A stretch of 64,000 nucleotides of DNA from Streptomyces uncialis. GTDB taxonomy: Bacteria > Actinomycetota > Actinomycetes > Streptomycetales > Streptomycetaceae. The notes under the pieces are model-generated. The model did not search any database. It saw nothing but the letters and a program-made list of their open reading frames with translations, and had not been told where the DNA came from. Positions within the stretch are counted from its first letter, which is position 1. Every line of letters begins with the position of its first letter. This document shows, in pieces, positions 1 to 11,279 of this stretch. Location of the stretch: the NCBI RefSeq assembly GCF_036250755.1, contig NZ_CP109583.1, positions 5,107,501-5,171,500 on the forward strand, read 5' to 3'. Both the position numbers and the translations under genes were made by a program.

Positions 1-3046
<3,046 letters not shown>

Positions 3047-3161
3047 TCAGTTGCTCGCGTCCACTGTGTTGGTTCTGAAACCACGAACAACCAACACCCC
3101 CCTGCCCCGACCAGCAATGGTTGTGTGGGCCGGTGGGGGTGTGCGGGGTGTGTTTCGTAGT

Positions 3162-3280
3162 GTTTCGGTGGTCATAGCGTGAGGGAAACGCCCGGTTACA
3201 TTCCGAACCCGGAAGCTAAGCCTTACAGCGCCGATGGTACTGCAGGGGGGACCCTGTGGGAGAGTAGGACACCGCCGAAC
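3162..3280 (+). rRNA. rrf: 5S ribosomal RNA
   Basis: About 119 bases beginning GTTTCGGTGGTCATAGCG and ending ACACCGCCGAAC. The two ends pair as the 5S terminal helix, and the conserved CCGAACCCGGAAGCTAAG segment of loop B/helix III lies in the middle. It sits about 115 bases after the 23S 3' end, the usual actinobacterial spacing, and is followed directly by the operon terminator. Confidence 0.96.
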
Positions 3281-3290
3281 TAACTTTATA

Positions 3291-3347
3291 GAGAAGGCCG
3301 TGGTCTTCAAGAGAACTTGTTTCTCTTGAAGACCACGGCCTTCTTTG
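3291..3347 (+). terminator. rrn operon intrinsic terminator
   Basis: Bases 3292-3315 and 3321-3344 form a perfect 24-bp stem with a 5-base loop, and a short T run follows. It starts about 11 bases after the 5S 3' end and ends before the convergent response-regulator gene, so it should stop rRNA transcription. Confidence 0.93.
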
Positions 3348-3406
3348 CGTTCCCGGCCTTTTTCCTTACTGGAGGGACGGGAATCCGCAGGGGCGGTGTC
3401 ATGACG

Positions 3407-4078
3407 TCACGTCGGTTCCACGAGGCGTGCGTCGTAGGCGAGGATCACCGCCTGGACGCGGTCCCGGGCGCCGGTCTTCGCGAGGATGCGGCCCACATGG
3501 GACTTCACGGTCGACTCCGCGAGATGGAGACGTGCCGCGATCTCCGGATTCGTCCAGCCCTGACCGATGACCGTGAGGATCTCGCGCTCCCTTTCGGTGA
3601 GGGCGGCGATCCGTTCGTCCATGACCGGGGCACCGCCCTGTGATCCGTCGGCGGGGAGATGTTTGACGTACGCGTCGAGGAGACGACGGGTCAGGCTCGG
3701 GGCGACCACCGCGTCGCCCGTCGCCACCGCGCGTATACCGGACAGCAGCTCCTCGGGAAGGGCGTCCTTGACGAGGAACCCGCTCGCGCCGGCCCGGAGA
3801 CCCGCGTACGCGTACTCGTCCAGGTCGAACGTGGTCAGGATGAGGACCCGGGTGCGGTCGCCCGTAGCGACGATCTGGCGGGTGGCCTCGATGCCGTCCT
3901 GGCCCGGCATCCTGATGTCCATCAGGACCACATCGGGGCGGAGTCGCGCGGTCAGACGGACGGCCTCCATGCCGTTCGTCGCCTCGCCCACGACCGTCAG
4001 GTCGTCCTGACTCTCCAGGAGCATGCGGAAGCCGAGCCGCTGCAGGTGCTGGTCGTCGGCGATGAGAACGGTGGTCAC
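3407..4078 (-). CDS. NarL/LuxR-family response regulator
   Basis: DNA-binding response regulator of 223 residues. The receiver domain (about residues 1-120) has the acidic pair D8/D9, phospho-acceptor D54 in VVLMDIRMPG and K104 in FLVKD. A LuxR-type helix-turn-helix spans about 155-215 (LTEREREILTVIGQGWTN, EIAARLHLAESTVKSHVGRI). The start is a GTG whose GTGA overlaps the TGA of the upstream kinase gene, so the pair is translationally coupled. The cognate partner is the histidine kinase ending at 4075. The signal and regulon cannot be told from sequence. The gene is convergent with the rRNA operon. Confidence 0.93.
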   Translation of the reverse strand: MTTVLIADDQHLQRLGFRMLLESQDDLTVVGEATNGMEAVRLTARLRPDVVLMDIRMPGQDGIEATRQIVATGDRTRVLILTTFDLDEYAYAGLRAGASGFLVKDALPEELLSGIRAVATGDAVVAPSLTRRLLDAYVKHLPADGSQGGAPVMDERIAALTEREREILTVIGQGWTNPEIAARLHLAESTVKSHVGRILAKTGARDRVQAVILAYDARLVEPT

Positions 4079-5229
4079 GTCGTGGTTTCCTCGGGGAGGG
4101 GAAGAAGGGCATGGACCCGCCAGCCGACCGGCCGGCCCCGGCCGTCGGTGAGCGGACCCGCGTCAAGTGTGCCGCTGTACAAGGCCGTGCGTTCACGCAT
4201 ACCGGTGAGCCCGCGCCCCGCGTCAGCGCGTGGCTCGTCGCCATCCACGGGCAGCGGATGCGGCGGCTCCGCGGAACTGTCCGGCCGGCCGCCCCTGTCC
4301 GTCACCGCCAGACGGACCTCGTCCGGTTCGTACCGGACCTGGATCTCCGCGGTGGCGCCCGGCCCGGCGTGTTTCATCGTGTTCGTGAGCGCCTCCTGGA
4401 GCAGCCGGTACACCGTGAGCTGGAGCCCGGGAGGCACGGCGTCCGGAGTGCCGTGCACCGTCGTATGGACGGGAAGACCGGCGGCACGTACCCGCTCCAC
4501 CAGCCCGTCGAGGTCCACGAGAGCCGGCTGGGGTGACAGGTCGGGCTCCCGCGCGCCCGGCGCTTCCTCGCGCAGGACGTCCAGCAGACGCCGGAGCTCG
4601 CCGAGGGCCTGACGGCTCGTCGTCGCTATCCCCTCCAGCGCTTGCCCGGCACGTTCCGGCGATTTCCTCGACGCGTACGCGCCACCGTCGGCGAGACCGG
4701 TGATGACCGACAGGTTGTGGCCGATGATGTCGTGCATCTCCCGCGCGATGCGGGCGCGTTCCGCGGCGGCGGCGAGACGGGTCTGCTGGTCCCGTTCGGT
4801 CTCCAGCTGACGGGCGCGTTCCACCAGTGCTCTGGTGTAGTCACGGCGGCTGCGGACCACCACGCCCATGAGCGCGACGAACAGCGTGGCCCACAGGAAC
4901 TGCGCTCCCCGGTCCCACCAGGCCGAATCGGGGAAGCGCACCGCACCCGCCGTCTGCGGAGCCGCGATCAGGGCCCCCACCCACCAGAAGCTCCGGAACG
5001 GCAGCCGGTACGCGATGTTGTAGACGACGATGAGCTGGAGGGTCTCCGCCTGAAGCACCGCTCCGGACAGCGAGTTCGCGAAGGCGGGGACAGCGGTGGC
5101 CACCATGACGGTGAACGGGTGGCTGCGACGCCAGTACAGCGGCACCGTGAAGGACACCGTGATCAGCAGCAGGAGCCAGCCGGGCACGTTCTTGTTGATC
5201 GCGACCATCCGCCAGCCGCCGTCGTTCAA
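4075..5229 (-). CDS. Sensor histidine kinase, HisKA_3 (DesK/NarX-like); N-terminus uncertain
   Basis: Two-component kinase of at least 384 residues. It has several hydrophobic membrane segments up to about residue 125, a coiled linker, and the dimerisation helix with phospho-acceptor H166 in AREMHDIIGHNLSV. A HATPase domain follows with an N-box (LLQEALTNTMKHAG) and glycine-rich loops (GRGLTGMRERTALY). The first available start in frame is TTG at 5229. The frame stays open to a stop at 5463 and encodes another hydrophobic segment (DALLTSFWLIAVLIDL) just upstream, which looks like the real first membrane helix. No ATG, GTG or TTG lies in that extension, so the true start may be a CTG, or there may be a frameshift. 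Stop and start overlap with the response regulator. Confidence 0.88.
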   Translation of the reverse strand: MNDGGWRMVAINKNVPGWLLLLITVSFTVPLYWRRSHPFTVMVATAVPAFANSLSGAVLQAETLQLIVVYNIAYRLPFRSFWWVGALIAAPQTAGAVRFPDSAWWDRGAQFLWATLFVALMGVVVRSRRDYTRALVERARQLETERDQQTRLAAAAERARIAREMHDIIGHNLSVITGLADGGAYASRKSPERAGQALEGIATTSRQALGELRRLLDVLREEAPGAREPDLSPQPALVDLDGLVERVRAAGLPVHTTVHGTPDAVPPGLQLTVYRLLQEALTNTMKHAGPGATAEIQVRYEPDEVRLAVTDRGGRPDSSAEPPHPLPVDGDEPRADAGRGLTGMRERTALYSGTLDAGPLTDGRGRPVGWRVHALLPLPEETTT

Positions 5230-5602
5230 GTCGATCAGGACCGCGATGAGCCAGAAACTCGTGAGCAGCGCGTCCCAGACGCGTGGACGCCGCTGATCGG
5301 CGGCGCGGACAGCCTGCTGGACACGCTGGGGGAACGGGACGAAGTCCCGCGCGCAGGAGGCCGGGCCCCGTCCTCCCTTCAGAAGGAGCAGCCTGCGCCC
5401 CAGGCTCCTCAGCCCGTCCGTTCTCCTCAGTTCACCCAGCTCCCCCGGCCGAAGTCCCGCCTACCCGGCCATCGTCCTACGCCGCGGGCACTCGCCACAT
5501 CGGACCCAGGTCCCGATGCGGCAGATCTCCGCTCATACCCCGGTACTACCCGCGTCTCGGATTTTCTTGCGGCCGACGGACGTCGGCACGGATCATCCGG
5601 GT

Positions 5603-6163
5603 ATGGAATACGACGTTCGCGCGATCCGCGCAGAGGAGTGGGCGCCGGCCCGGGAGCTGCGGCTGGCGGCCCTGAGCGACCCCCTGGCATCGGTCGCGTT
5701 CCTGGAGACCTATGAGAAGGCGGTGGAGCGGTCGGAGGCCTGGTGGCGGGAGCGGACCGCGCTGCTGGCGTCCGGCGACGGGCAGTGCCAGTTCGTGGCG
5801 GTGGGGCCTGACACGGTGTTCGCCGGGTCGGTGGGTGCCGTCCTGGAGCGTCCGGGCGCCGTGGACGAGGTCGTCGGGCTGCCCGTCGACCGGCTCCAGG
5901 CGCACCTCTACGGCGTCTACGTACGGCCGGAGCGCCGGGGCAGCGGGCTGACCGACGCGTTGTTCGCCGCCGCTCTCGACTGGGCCTGGTCGCAGCCGGG
6001 CGTCGAGCGGGTACGGCTGATCGTCAACGGTGCCAACCCCAGGGCCGAGGGCTTCTACCGGCGGGCCGGTTTCGTCCGCACCGGGCTGACCCTGCCGTTC
6101 GCCCTGAACCCCGCACTACTGGAGTACGAGATGGAGATGCTACGCCAGTCCGATGCGCGGTGA
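5603..6163 (+). CDS. GNAT-family N-acetyltransferase
   Basis: 186-residue acyl-CoA-dependent acetyltransferase. The GNAT core is clear: the beta4/acetyl-CoA loop at LYGVYVRPERRGSGLTDAL (R-x-x-G-x-G/A variant) and the C-terminal NPRAEGFYRRAGF segment typical of motif B. ATG at 5603 fits the family start (MEYDVRAIRAEEW); the frame extends 29 codons further upstream without family-like sequence. The substrate is unknown. It is transcribed divergently from the histidine kinase, and the roughly 370 bases between them should hold both promoters. Confidence 0.85.
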   Translation: MEYDVRAIRAEEWAPARELRLAALSDPLASVAFLETYEKAVERSEAWWRERTALLASGDGQCQFVAVGPDTVFAGSVGAVLERPGAVDEVVGLPVDRLQAHLYGVYVRPERRGSGLTDALFAAALDWAWSQPGVERVRLIVNGANPRAEGFYRRAGFVRTGLTLPFALNPALLEYEMEMLRQSDAR

Positions 6164-6462
6164 CTCTCCGTCATGGTCCTCTGTCCCTGCGAGGGCGCCC
6201 CGCCCTCGTGCTTCACCGCACCTGCGGCTGTCCGGTACCCCGGTGCCCGGCTGACCGGCTGCGCGGTGGGCGCTGGTGGGACAGGTCGGGAAGGACGTGT
6301 GGAAGGGATGTCGATGCGGACGATGACGGCGGTGAGGGCACCGATGCTCGTGCCTGGCCGGGAGCGGGACGGGGACCAGCACCGGGCGTTGGACCTGGGC
6401 CGGGGCTTGGAGTTGGTGCCGGTGGCGGTACCGGAGGTTGGGGGTGGATGCTCTTATGGATG

Positions 6463-7542
6463 TCAAGCAGCGGTTGTGAGGTGGCTTGGGGCCGCTGCTG
6501 TGGCGTTCGTGGTGGTCAGGGCGTGGTAGATCTCGCGGGCGACGAACCGCTTGAGGCAGCGAATGATCTCTTTCTTCGACAGGCCCTGCCTGGTGCGACG
6601 TTCCATGTAGGTGCGGGTGCGCTGGTCCCAGCGCAGGCGGCAGAGAACGATCCGGTAGAGGGCCGCGTTCGCGGCCCGGTCGCCGCCCCGGTTGAGGCGG
6701 TGGCGGTGGGTTCGGCCGGATGACGCGGGCAGCGGGGCGACGCCGCAGAGCATGGCGAACGCCGCTTCCGAGCGGAGCCGGTCGGGGTTGTCCCCGGCCG
6801 TGACCAGCAGCTGGCCCGCGACGTCCGGGCCGACGCCGTTCAGTTCGGTCAGGGCAGGGTTGATCTTCTGGGTGAGCGGGGCTATCAGCTCGTCCAGTTC
6901 GTCGATCTCCTGGCCCAGGCCTCGGTGGCGGCGGGCGAGGGACCGCAGGGCGATCTTCGTCGCGGTGACCGGATCGCCCGCCTGGTCCAGGCCCGGGCGG
7001 AAGCCCGTGCAGACGGCCAGGAGGTCCTTGTCCTTCAGGTACCGCAGCATCGTGCGGACGCCTTCCGGCGCGGTGACGATCAGGTTCTTGATCTGCCGGG
7101 TGACGTCGGCCCGCTGCTGGACCGCGCTGCGGCGGGCGACCCGCAGCGCCCGCAGGGCCTCGACCCGGCCGTCCCGGAACTTCGGGGTGCCGGTGCGGCG
7201 TTCGGCGAGCGCGGCCCGCGCCGCCGCCTCGGCGTCGACCGGGTCGGACTTGCCCTGCCAGCGGCGTGTCTTGCGGTCCGGGCGGTCGATCTCGACCACC
7301 CTCACGTCGTGTTCACGCAGGTAGCGGGCAAGGCCGGCGCCGTAGGCGCCGGTGCCCTCGACCCCGACCATCAGCAGGGTGCCGAAGGAAGAGAGCCAGG
7401 TCAGAAGCTTGCGGTAGCCGAGCGCGGAAGCGGGGAACTGGGCCGAGCCCAGGACCCGGCCCGCCGAATCGATCGCCGCCGCGGTGTGGGTGTCCTTGTG
7501 GGTGTCGACGCCGCCGGTGACCTCGACCTGGTGCTGTGCCAT
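6463..7542 (-). CDS. IS110-family transposase (DEDD + Tnp_20 domains)
   Basis: 359-residue recombinase. The N-terminal RuvC-like DEDD domain shows GGVDTHKDTHTAA, GVEGTGAYGAGLARYL and GKSDPVDAEAAARAAL. The C-terminal Tnp_20 domain shows LNGVGPDVAGQLLV, CGVAPLPASSGRTHRHRLNR (with the family's catalytic-serine region) and GGDRAANAALYRIVL. It appears intact: full length for the family with no internal stop. ATG at 7542 was chosen because the family begins close to VTGGVDTHKD; the frame is open for 77 more codons with no protein-like sequence. Known IS110 enzymes are guided by a bridge RNA encoded next to the gene. Confidence 0.94.
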   Translation of the reverse strand: MAQHQVEVTGGVDTHKDTHTAAAIDSAGRVLGSAQFPASALGYRKLLTWLSSFGTLLMVGVEGTGAYGAGLARYLREHDVRVVEIDRPDRKTRRWQGKSDPVDAEAAARAALAERRTGTPKFRDGRVEALRALRVARRSAVQQRADVTRQIKNLIVTAPEGVRTMLRYLKDKDLLAVCTGFRPGLDQAGDPVTATKIALRSLARRHRGLGQEIDELDELIAPLTQKINPALTELNGVGPDVAGQLLVTAGDNPDRLRSEAAFAMLCGVAPLPASSGRTHRHRLNRGGDRAANAALYRIVLCRLRWDQRTRTYMERRTRQGLSKKEIIRCLKRFVAREIYHALTTTNATAAAPSHLTTAA

Positions 7543-7750
7543 CGTGGGTTGTGCCGTCCTGTCCATTCGACCGGGTGGGATGGCACCCGTCGGCCGGGAG
7601 GGCGGACAAGACAGTGATGGGGCCTCTGGCCAGGCTCTTATGAAGTCACGTCCCCCGGCCCGACGGATGCACACGAGCGCCCCCCGAACGGGGCCGACAG
7701 ATCCCGTTGAGGACCCTGAGTCAGTCAGGCGGTGGGTCAGACCCCGCCGG
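7543..7750 (-). ncRNA. Candidate IS110 bridge RNA region
   Basis: The about 210-base non-coding stretch just 5' of the transposase is where the IS110 group encodes its bridge RNA. Read on the minus strand it offers several GC hairpins, for example GGCCCCGTTCGGGG near 7685-7700 and TGGCCAGAGGCC near 7620-7632. It also contains CATAAGAGC, identical to the sequence just past the transposase stop at 6450-6458. A donor-binding loop is expected to share sequence with the element's end, so this match fits. Boundaries and structure are inferred, not seen. Confidence 0.45.
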
Positions 7751-7775
7751 GGAACGCTCACGAACATCCTCACTG

Positions 7776-9551
7776 TCAGGCGGGGATGGGGAGCTCGTCG
7801 TGCGGCCAGCGGGCGCGGGCCTGTTCACGTGAGCGGAGCAATGCGAGGGTCGGCATCCCCCGGTCGGCGCCGCTGGCGAGCAGTGCGGGGAGCTGGGGGA
7901 TCGGGGCGACCGCCGCCACATCGTCGAGGACGAGGGCGAATGGTGGGTCGAGCCGACCGGAGGATGACCGTTCGGCCATGCGCCGGCCGTGCTCGACCAC
8001 GCTTGAGGCCAGAGCCGTGAGCAAAGGCATGGCTCCGGGGCGGGACTTGGGATCTTCGATCGCCTCTCCCACCAGATAGAGCGTGCCCCCTTCGGCCACG
8101 AAGGAATCCAGGGTGAGCGCGTCAGTTCGGTTCGGTGTGCACGCCTCGCGGACGTTCACGGTGAAAAGGGCCGACAGCGCACGTGCCGTCAGTTCCTGTG
8201 CGATGTCGCGGCGTTCGGGATAGGCGGTGAGGGCGGCTTCCAGCTCGCCCGCGCTGCCGGACGCGGCCGCGGGGTTGGTCCGCAGTGCCCGTACCGCCTC
8301 CTGCACCTGACTGCCCTGTGCCCAGCGGTGGACGTGGCGGAACTGGCGTCCGTCCACGGCCGCGGCGTGCAGGAAGCAGCACAGCAGGGTCTCGGCGGTG
8401 TCGGCGACCGCCGTGTCGAGCTTCGCGCTGGGCCTTATCGGGGCGAGCAGTGCCTTCGCCCGCAGGGCCGCCGTGTCCCGGTCCTCACAGCCCCTGCTCG
8501 GTGACCAATGGAGGCGGGCCGGGGTGTCGCAGAGGTGGAGAGGGTCGTAGAGGAGCACAGGGCCGAGCTTGGCGCGGGCGTCCTTGGTCTCCGCCCAGAT
8601 CGCGGGGTCGGAGGTGATGACGAGAGCGGGTCCCTCCGCGTCGCGTACGGCCTGCACCGCGAGCGGCTGCCGGGCGTCCGGGGGGCCGAGGAACAACGGA
8701 CTGGGGGAGGGCGGGACGGGATGTGGTACGGGGAGCGGGGCTGCGGCCTGAGCCGGTGCGGTGCCGGCTGCGGTTGCGGTCGGGGTCGCGGGTGCGGGGG
8801 CGGCGGGTCCCGGGTGGGCGGGGGTTGCTGTGACGGAGGGCGCGGGCAGGGCTGGTGCGGTGCTGGGGGACGGGTGGGTGGTGCTCGGGGTGAGGGGGGC
8901 TTCCTGGGGTGTTGCTGCCGGTGCCTCGTACCGGTTCGGGTGGAGCTGCTTCCGTTCGGGCCGTTCATCCACGGGCCGTTCGTCGGCGTGGTGGAGGGCC
9001 CCGTCCCGTCCGGGGTCGCCGTACCGGTCGTCCCCGTACCGTCCCCGGTCTTCGGGGGTGTCGTACCGGTTCTCGGCGTGGCGGGGGTACGGGTGGTCGG
9101 CCTTGCGGGCTCTGGCGCGGTCCTGAGCGCGTTGGGCTCGGGTGCGGCCGGTGGTGAGGAAGGTGGCGAGCCGTGTGACGTAGACGCCGAGGACGATCAG
9201 CAGGGTCAGCTGGGTGAGGAAGAGCGTCCAGAAGAGGCCGGGGCCGGAGAGATGGTCGGCGGGGGTGGCGGACCAGGCGCCGGTGAGGTCACCGGGGTTG
9301 GTGATCAGATGGCGCAGGGCGGCCGGGGTGTGGTCGAAGGTGACGCCGCCCGGCCAGGAGCCGTGGGCGAATCGGGCCGCCAGACTCGTGGAGGACCAGA
9401 CGAGGAGGGTCGTACCGAGGAGGAAGGCGAGGCCGCCGACGAGCAGGGAGTCGGGTACCCCGCGTTCGTTGCGGCGGGGTCCGCCGCCACCGCCCCGGGG
9501 CGGGTCGCTGTCGTACTCCGCCGTGTACCCCCCACGGTCCTGTCCCGGCAT
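7776..9551 (-). CDS. TraG/VirD4-like type IV secretion protein with degenerate Walker A
   Basis: 591 residues. Two membrane helices lie in the first 140 residues (LLVGGLAFLLGTTLLVWSS; FLTQLTLLIVLGVYVTRL), then a Pro/Ala-rich disordered linker, then a VirD4/TraG-like domain from about residue 290. Where coupling proteins have GPPRSGKT this one has GPPDARQP, so ATP binding is probably lost. The Walker B region is LVLDDVAAVAPIPQLPALLA. The protein ends shortly after LALLRSREQARARWP, where other VirD4 proteins continue. Either this is the natural end of the subfamily or the IS110 insertion just downstream trimmed it. SD GGAGAGGTGAC precedes the ATG at 9551. It is the last gene of the T4SS-like operon. 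Confidence 0.82.
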   Translation of the reverse strand: MPGQDRGGYTAEYDSDPPRGGGGGPRRNERGVPDSLLVGGLAFLLGTTLLVWSSTSLAARFAHGSWPGGVTFDHTPAALRHLITNPGDLTGAWSATPADHLSGPGLFWTLFLTQLTLLIVLGVYVTRLATFLTTGRTRAQRAQDRARARKADHPYPRHAENRYDTPEDRGRYGDDRYGDPGRDGALHHADERPVDERPERKQLHPNRYEAPAATPQEAPLTPSTTHPSPSTAPALPAPSVTATPAHPGPAAPAPATPTATAAGTAPAQAAAPLPVPHPVPPSPSPLFLGPPDARQPLAVQAVRDAEGPALVITSDPAIWAETKDARAKLGPVLLYDPLHLCDTPARLHWSPSRGCEDRDTAALRAKALLAPIRPSAKLDTAVADTAETLLCCFLHAAAVDGRQFRHVHRWAQGSQVQEAVRALRTNPAAASGSAGELEAALTAYPERRDIAQELTARALSALFTVNVREACTPNRTDALTLDSFVAEGGTLYLVGEAIEDPKSRPGAMPLLTALASSVVEHGRRMAERSSSGRLDPPFALVLDDVAAVAPIPQLPALLASGADRGMPTLALLRSREQARARWPHDELPIPA

Positions 9552-9647
9552 GTCACCTCTCCGTCCGTCCCCGCATCGCGCCTCCGTCCGTCAGGGCGCG
9601 GTCACCGTCGTCCCGGTCCCGGTCGCCGACGCCGTCGCTCCGGGGCA

Positions 9648-11057
9648 TCAGGCGACCGTCGATTCCGAGGATTCGCCGATCTGTTGTTCGACGAAGGCCG
9701 CCGCGCGTTCCTCCGCCTCCAGTTCCGCCGCGTGCAGGGCCTCGTCGCGGGTGGCGGAGGACTCGGTCATCGCGCGGTCGGTGAAGACGAGGGGGCGTTC
9801 GGCCTCGGTGATCAGGTGTTTGACGACCTGGACGTTGCCGTTGACGTCCCAGACGGCGATACCGGGGGTGAGGGTGGGGATGATCTCGACGGCCCAGCGG
9901 GGCAGGCCGAGGACCCGGCCGGTGGCGCGGGCCTCGTCGGCCTTCTGCGCGTAGACGGTGCGGGTGGAGGCCATCTTGAGGATCGCGGCGGCCTCCTTCG
10001 CGGCGGCGCCGTCGACCACGTCGGAGAGGTGGTGGACGACCGCGACGAAGGACAGTCCGAGGCGGCGGCCGAACTTGAGGAGACGCTGGAAGAGCTGGGC
10101 GACGAAGGGGCTGTTGATGATGTGCCAGGCCTCTTCGACCAGGAAGATGCGCTTCTTGCGGTCGGGGCGGATCCAGGTGTGTTCGAGCCAGACGCCGACG
10201 ATGGCCATGAGGATGGGCATGGCGATCGAGTTGCGGTCGATATGGGACAGGTCGAACACGATGAGCGGGGCGTCCAGGTCGATGCCGACCGTGGTGGGGC
10301 CGTCGAACATGCCGCGCAGGTCACCGTCGACCAGGCGGTCCAGCACCAGGGCGACATCGAGGCCCCACGCGCGGACGTCGTCTATGGCGACGTTCATGGC
10401 CTGCGCGGACTCGGGTTCGGGGTGGCGGAGCTGTTCGACGATGTCGGTGAGGACGGGCTGACGCGTCACGATGGTCTCGTTGACGAAGGCGTGGGCGACC
10501 TTCAGCGCGAAGCCGGAGCGCTCGTCGAGGCCGTGGCCCATCGCGACCTCGATGATGGTCCGCAGCAGGGCGAGCTGCCCGGTGGTGGTGATCGCGGGGT
10601 CGAGCGGGTTGAGCCGGATGCCCATGTCGAGGGCGGCGGTCGGGTCGAGCCGGATGGGGGTTATGCCCAGCTCCTGCGCGATGAGGTTCCATTCGCCGGC
10701 GCCGTCCTCGCCCTGGGCGTCCAGGACGACGACCTGACGGTCGCGGAACCGGAGCTGGCGCAGGACGTAGGTCTTCTCCAGCGCGGACTTGCCGTTGCCG
10801 GACTCGCCGAGCACCAGCCAGTGGGGCGCCGGGAGCTGCTGCCCGTACAGCTGGAAGGGGTCGTAGATGTAGCCCTTGCCGGAGTAGACCTCGCGGCCGA
10901 TGATCACGCCGGAGTCGCCGAGGCCGGGGGCGGCGGTCGGCAGGTAGACGGCCTGGGCCTGGCCCGTGGAGGTGCGCACGGGCAGCCGGGTCGTCTCCAC
11001 CTTCCCGAAGAGGAACGCCGTGAAGGCGTCCGTAAGGATGGACAGCGGGTCCCGCAT
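9648..11057 (-). CDS. VirB4/TraC-like ATPase of type IV secretion system
   Basis: 469-residue ATP-binding protein. Walker A is GESGNGKS (about residues 84-91), Walker B is KKRIFLVEEAW, and the downstream arginine/glutamine region (FGRRLGLSFVAVVHHLSD) matches the VirB4/TraC C-terminal motor domain. The N-terminal non-ATPase half usual for VirB4 is missing here; it is probably supplied by the separate SCO6880-like protein upstream (11280-12845), so VirB4 is split over two genes. The expected role is to energise assembly or transport by a membrane channel at the inner membrane. The frame ends in a Glu/Ser-rich tail. Confidence 0.9.
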   Translation of the reverse strand: MRDPLSILTDAFTAFLFGKVETTRLPVRTSTGQAQAVYLPTAAPGLGDSGVIIGREVYSGKGYIYDPFQLYGQQLPAPHWLVLGESGNGKSALEKTYVLRQLRFRDRQVVVLDAQGEDGAGEWNLIAQELGITPIRLDPTAALDMGIRLNPLDPAITTTGQLALLRTIIEVAMGHGLDERSGFALKVAHAFVNETIVTRQPVLTDIVEQLRHPEPESAQAMNVAIDDVRAWGLDVALVLDRLVDGDLRGMFDGPTTVGIDLDAPLIVFDLSHIDRNSIAMPILMAIVGVWLEHTWIRPDRKKRIFLVEEAWHIINSPFVAQLFQRLLKFGRRLGLSFVAVVHHLSDVVDGAAAKEAAAILKMASTRTVYAQKADEARATGRVLGLPRWAVEIIPTLTPGIAVWDVNGNVQVVKHLITEAERPLVFTDRAMTESSATRDEALHAAELEAEERAAAFVEQQIGESSESTVA

Positions 11058-11114
11058 CAGTTCATCAGCTCCCGTCCACGCGCATCTCCGTGTCCCCGCA
11101 CATCGATCGTCCTC

Positions 11115-11275
11115 GGTGGGTCTGGTTCACGTTCACCGGCCTGGTTCGGGTGTTCTGGGACCTGGTTCATCTGTGCGTGGCCTGGTTCTGTCCGTGGGGG
11201 CCTGGTGCGCGTCATGGACCTGGTCCGTCCGCATCGCCTGGTCGTTCCTGTGTGCCGTCGTCACCTGGTCGGGGG
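11115..11275. repeat. Eight CTGGT motifs spaced about 20 bp
   Basis: In the 222-base gap between the SCO6880-like gene and the VirB4-like gene, CTGGT(T/C) occurs at 11122, 11141, 11162, 11182, 11202, 11220, 11238 and 11265 on the plus strand (ACCAG on the coding strand). The first seven are 18-21 bases apart, close to two helical turns. No convincing gene fits the gap. It could be a protein-binding array or an RNA with repeated unpaired ACCAGG loops. Confidence 0.5.
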
Positions 11276-11279
11276 CGGG

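Larger units (their letters stand above)
6450..7770 (-). mobile_element. IS110-family insertion sequence (ends approximate)
   Basis: Single-gene element read on the minus strand: about 230 bases of non-coding sequence 5' of the transposase, the transposase gene, then almost nothing after its stop. IS110 elements lack terminal inverted repeats, so the ends cannot be fixed by eye. The 9-mer GCTCTTATG occurs at 6450-6458, just past the stop codon, and at 7634-7642 in the 5' non-coding part. The element lies between the GNAT gene and the 3' end of the TraG-like gene. The roughly 285 bases from 6164 to 6449 contain no recognisable gene. Confidence 0.75.

Noticed and set aside
6164..6449. Possible small genes between the GNAT gene and the IS110
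   Set aside because: Frames on both strands give Arg/Pro/His-rich strings without RBS or similarity; no support for a gene.
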